This document shows, piece after piece, positions 49,835-52,464 of a stretch of DNA of 52,464 nt (its first letter is position 1; every line of letters begins with the position of its first letter). A program made the position numbers and the translations under genes. The stretch is from an uncultured Prevotellaceae bacterium (GTDB lineage: Bacteria; Bacteroidota; Bacteroidia; Bacteroidales; Bacteroidaceae). Location of the stretch: assembly GCA_902776545.1 (NCBI GenBank), contig CACYQO010000032.1, positions 1 through 52,464 on the forward strand. Reading direction: 5' to 3'. The notes beneath the pieces are model-generated. The model saw nothing but the letters and a program-made list of their open reading frames with translations, did not search any database and was not told the DNA's origin.

Positions 49835-50479
49835 ATGAATAAGAACGAGAAATTTGTCATCACCATCAACCGTGAACTTGGTAGCGGCGGTCGTACCGTG
49901 GGTGAAAAACTGGCAAAGAAGCTTGGTGTGACTTTTTACGACAAGGCAGTCATCAAGGGATTGGAGGAAAAATACAACCTTACCGTAGAGGAAATTGAGA
50001 AGATGAGGAATAAGAAGCATAGCTGGTGGTCTGACCTTAAGCGTGTAACAGGCATCGGCGAAGGACTCATCAGCAGCAGTCGCTATATTTCGGAGATGGG
50101 TAAGGAGCCTGATGGGCTGACCACGGAAAAAATGTTCAAGGCCGAGAGCGAGATTCTTGAGGATATCGCCGACGTGGAGTCGTGTGTCATTGCCGGCCGC
50201 TCAGGCTTCTTTGTGTTCCGCAACCACCCCAACCACCTGTGCATCATGATTCAGGCCTCAATACCCTTCCGTGTTAAGCGTCTGATGCGCAAGAAGAACA
50301 TAACCGAGGAGGAAGCCATCAAAATCATCGAGGAGGTGGATGAGATGCGTGAGAACTATGTCAAGAGGTACACCGGTACTACACGCTACGACACTCGCAA
50401 TTACAATCTCGTCATCTCCGCCGACGGCAAAACCGAAGACCAGATAGTGGATCAAATCCTGTTATATATCGAACAATGA
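49835..50479 (+). CDS. Cytidylate kinase-like family protein
   Basis: This 214-aa P-loop protein has the start pattern of the Cmk-like family (INRELGSGGRTVGEKLAKKLG) with a variant P-loop, and AGRSGFFVF in the middle. RLMRKKNITEEEAIKIIEEVDEMRENYVKRYTG resembles the lid of nucleotide kinases. It may phosphorylate CMP or another small substrate; members of this subfamily in Bacteroidota are poorly defined. Its stop overlaps the GH97 start (ATGA). Confidence 0.85.
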   Translation: MNKNEKFVITINRELGSGGRTVGEKLAKKLGVTFYDKAVIKGLEEKYNLTVEEIEKMRNKKHSWWSDLKRVTGIGEGLISSSRYISEMGKEPDGLTTEKMFKAESEILEDIADVESCVIAGRSGFFVFRNHPNHLCIMIQASIPFRVKRLMRKKNITEEEAIKIIEEVDEMRENYVKRYTGTTRYDTRNYNLVISADGKTEDQIVDQILLYIEQ

Positions 50480-52428
50480 AGAAACTGATTCTGATGGCAA
50501 TGAGTCTGCTGGTAACGCTCAGCGCACTGGCAGAAGATGTGAAGACAACATCGCCAGACGGGCGGTTGGTAGTCAACGTGAGTTGTGAGGGAGGGAGGCT
50601 GTACTACGACGCCACGCTCGACGGACAGCGGATGCTGGAGAAGTCGGCCCTCGGCCTGAAGACCAGCATCGGTGACTTCACCCGGGAATTATCCATTGTC
50701 AATTCTCAATTATCCATTGTAAGCAACTCTTACCAAATGCGCGGCACCAAGGCCTCTTCTAACGCCTACAAGGCCACGAAGGCCGTCATCGACATTGAGA
50801 ACAAGGATCATCAGCGCTTCAGCATCATCTTCCAGGTCTCTGACAACGACATAGCCTTCCGCTACGCCATCCCCCGTCAGAAGTGGCAAGGCAAAGAGCC
50901 CAAGCGCCTGCGTATCAAGAGCGAACTCAGCAGCTTCAACTTCCCCGACGGCACCACGACCTTCATCTCTCCGCAGATCGGCCCTGAGTCTGGTTGGGAA
51001 CAGACCAAGCCCAGCTACGAGGAAGGCTACTCTGCCGATGCCCCGATGGACACACCCTCGCAGTACAATCATGGCTACATCTTCCCTGCCTTGTTCCACC
51101 TGCCCAACGGTTGGGCTTTAGTCGCTGAAACAGGCGTCAGCTCCGGCTACTGCGGCAGTCATCTCTCCGACTACCAGCCCGGCACAGGCTACACCGTCGC
51201 CTACCCCGATGCAGGCGAGAACAACGGCTATGGCACAGACTTCGCCGCCATTCCCCTGCCCGGGGAGACGCCCTGGCGCACCATCACCCTCGGCTCTTCA
51301 CTCAAACCCATCGCAGAGACCACCATCAGCTACGACCTCGTCGAGCCTCTCTATGAGCCTTCAACCGATTACAAACCAGGCCGCTACACCTGGAGTTGGC
51401 TCATCTGGCAGGACAATTCCGTCAACTACGACGACCAGGTGAAATTTATCGACCTCGCCTCGGCCATGGGCTTCGAATATTGCCTTGTGGATAACTGGTG
51501 GGACACGCAGATCGGCCGAGACCGCATCGAGGAGCTCTCGAAATATGCCCAGTCGAAAGGCGTACACCTCTTATTATGGTATAACAGCAACGGCTTCTGG
51601 AACGATGCCCCGCAGACCCCACGCAACTGCATGTCCACAGCCATCGCCCGTGAGCGGGAGATGACGTGGCTACAGCGCATCGGCGTCAAGGGCATCAAAG
51701 TGGACTTCTTCGGAGGCGACAAGCAGGAGACGATGCGGCTCTATGAGGACATTCTCTCCGACGCCAACCGCCATGGGCTACAGGTCGTATTCCACGGCTG
51801 TACCGTGCCTCGCGGCTGGGAGCGGATGTATCCCAACTTCGTGGCTTCCGAGGCGGTGCTCGCCAGCGAGAACCTGTTCTTTGGCGAAGAGGCCACCTTC
51901 CGCGAAGGCTTCGACCTCACCCTCCATCCCTTCTGCCGCAATGCCACAGCCTCGATGGACTGGGGCGGCATCATCCTCAACAAGTACATCTCAAAGGACA
52001 ACAAGAGCCGCCACACCCGTAAGACCACCGACATCTTCGAGCTTGCCTCGGGACTCATCATGCAGACCTCCGTACAGTGCGTCGCCATCCAGCCGAACAA
52101 CCTTGACGAACTGCCTGAGTTCGAATTGGACTTCTTGCGCGGCCTTCCCACTACCTGGGAGGAGACGCGCTTCATCGACGGCTATCCCGGCCGCTACGTC
52201 GTCCTCGCCCGTAAGGCTACAGACGGCCAATGGCACGTCGCAGGACTCAACGCCCTCAAAGAGCCTCTGACGCTCACCCTCGACCTGCCGATGTTCGCCC
52301 CAGGCGAGACCCTCCGCTACTACGTCGACGAGCCTACCAGCAAGCCCACAGCCACCACTATTAAGAGTAAACCACCATATGAACGTAACCCCGATTTTAC
52401 GGGCAGTTCCGCTAACATGATTTTTTGA
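50476..52428 (+). CDS. GH97 family alpha-glycosidase (SusB-like)
   Basis: This 650-aa secreted or periplasmic enzyme has a signal peptide (about 1-19), an N-terminal beta-sandwich and a barrel with WSWLIWQDNS, YCLVDNWWD and GIKVDFFGGD. The Asp in KVDF at about residue 409 is where retaining GH97 enzymes carry their nucleophile, so an alpha-galactosidase-like retaining enzyme is likelier than the inverting SusB type. Residues 74-84 (ELSIVNSQLSIV) are encoded by a dispersed repeat. The start overlaps the kinase-like gene stop. Confidence 0.92.
   Translation: MKKLILMAMSLLVTLSALAEDVKTTSPDGRLVVNVSCEGGRLYYDATLDGQRMLEKSALGLKTSIGDFTRELSIVNSQLSIVSNSYQMRGTKASSNAYKATKAVIDIENKDHQRFSIIFQVSDNDIAFRYAIPRQKWQGKEPKRLRIKSELSSFNFPDGTTTFISPQIGPESGWEQTKPSYEEGYSADAPMDTPSQYNHGYIFPALFHLPNGWALVAETGVSSGYCGSHLSDYQPGTGYTVAYPDAGENNGYGTDFAAIPLPGETPWRTITLGSSLKPIAETTISYDLVEPLYEPSTDYKPGRYTWSWLIWQDNSVNYDDQVKFIDLASAMGFEYCLVDNWWDTQIGRDRIEELSKYAQSKGVHLLLWYNSNGFWNDAPQTPRNCMSTAIAREREMTWLQRIGVKGIKVDFFGGDKQETMRLYEDILSDANRHGLQVVFHGCTVPRGWERMYPNFVASEAVLASENLFFGEEATFREGFDLTLHPFCRNATASMDWGGIILNKYISKDNKSRHTRKTTDIFELASGLIMQTSVQCVAIQPNNLDELPEFELDFLRGLPTTWEETRFIDGYPGRYVVLARKATDGQWHVAGLNALKEPLTLTLDLPMFAPGETLRYYVDEPTSKPTATTIKSKPPYERNPDFTGSSANMIF
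50687..50720. repeat. AATTATCCATTGTCAATT-type repeat inside GH97
   Basis: Two AATTATCCATTGT units joined by CAATTCTC lie in frame and encode LSIVNSQLSIV. Confidence 0.8.
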
Positions 52429-52464
52429 AAAATAATCTGATTTGTAATTGGGGCTGCTAAAGTG

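Overview
The window looks like a Bacteroidota chromosome, most likely Prevotella or a close relative. Genes follow -7 boxes of the form TAnnTTTG rather than E. coli-type promoters. The gene families also fit: a double-propeller sensor with Y_Y_Y domains, SusB-like GH97, GH31/GH3, DUF4954, calycin-like lipoproteins, a BT4734-like/DUF3987 pair and an HU protein with a C-terminal tail. No rRNA, tRNA, transposase or integrase was seen.

Layout. (1) 1-9.8 kb, minus strand: a carbohydrate locus with a giant sensor, a GH31 alpha-glycosidase with a PA14-like insert, and a lipoprotein GH3 cut by the window edge. (2) 9.9-15.2 kb, plus strand: a small lipoprotein, an M28 peptidase with PDZ, a membrane protein, a calycin-like lipoprotein and a TonB-dependent receptor. 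(3) 15.3-18.7 kb: clpB, converging on an HU-like gene. (4) 18.9-37.5 kb: an accessory island. Its left part (18.9-24.1 kb, minus strand) holds two unknown small genes, a BT4734/VirE-N-like protein, a DUF3987 protein and a 441-aa coiled-coil protein. Its right part (24.3-37.5 kb, plus strand) starts with two homologous putative small RNAs, a tiny ORF and a structured leader. These precede an AT-rich operon: SNF2 helicase-DUF3883, DUF1156 methylase, DUF499 ATPase, two tiny proteins, a Pif1-like helicase and a membrane protein. (5) 37.7-48.8 kb, minus strand: hflX, DUF4954, M16 protease, class I fumarase and two M6 proteases. (6) 48.9-52.4 kb, plus strand: nagB, a cytidylate-kinase-like gene and GH97.

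The most notable region is the island. A 26-bp sequence at 18885-18910 recurs as its perfect reverse complement at 37482-37507. Two further near-copies at 24124-24150 and 24277-24300 split the island into two cassettes, each bounded by inverted copies. The right cassette carries a defence-like operon related in gene content to BREX type 3, but without PglZ. It is preceded by a leader with a 45-codon ORF and two mutually exclusive stems; one of them covers the bases just before the helicase start codon. That suggests expression is gated by translation of the leader.

A second theme is short dispersed repeats that have entered genes in frame. They encode signal-peptide cores (M28, M16), loops of the TonB receptor, insertions in HflX, GH97 and an M6 protease, and a 16-unit heptanucleotide array just before the ATPase domain of the sensor. 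Coordinates and motifs were read by eye; family names rest on motif recognition, not on a database search.
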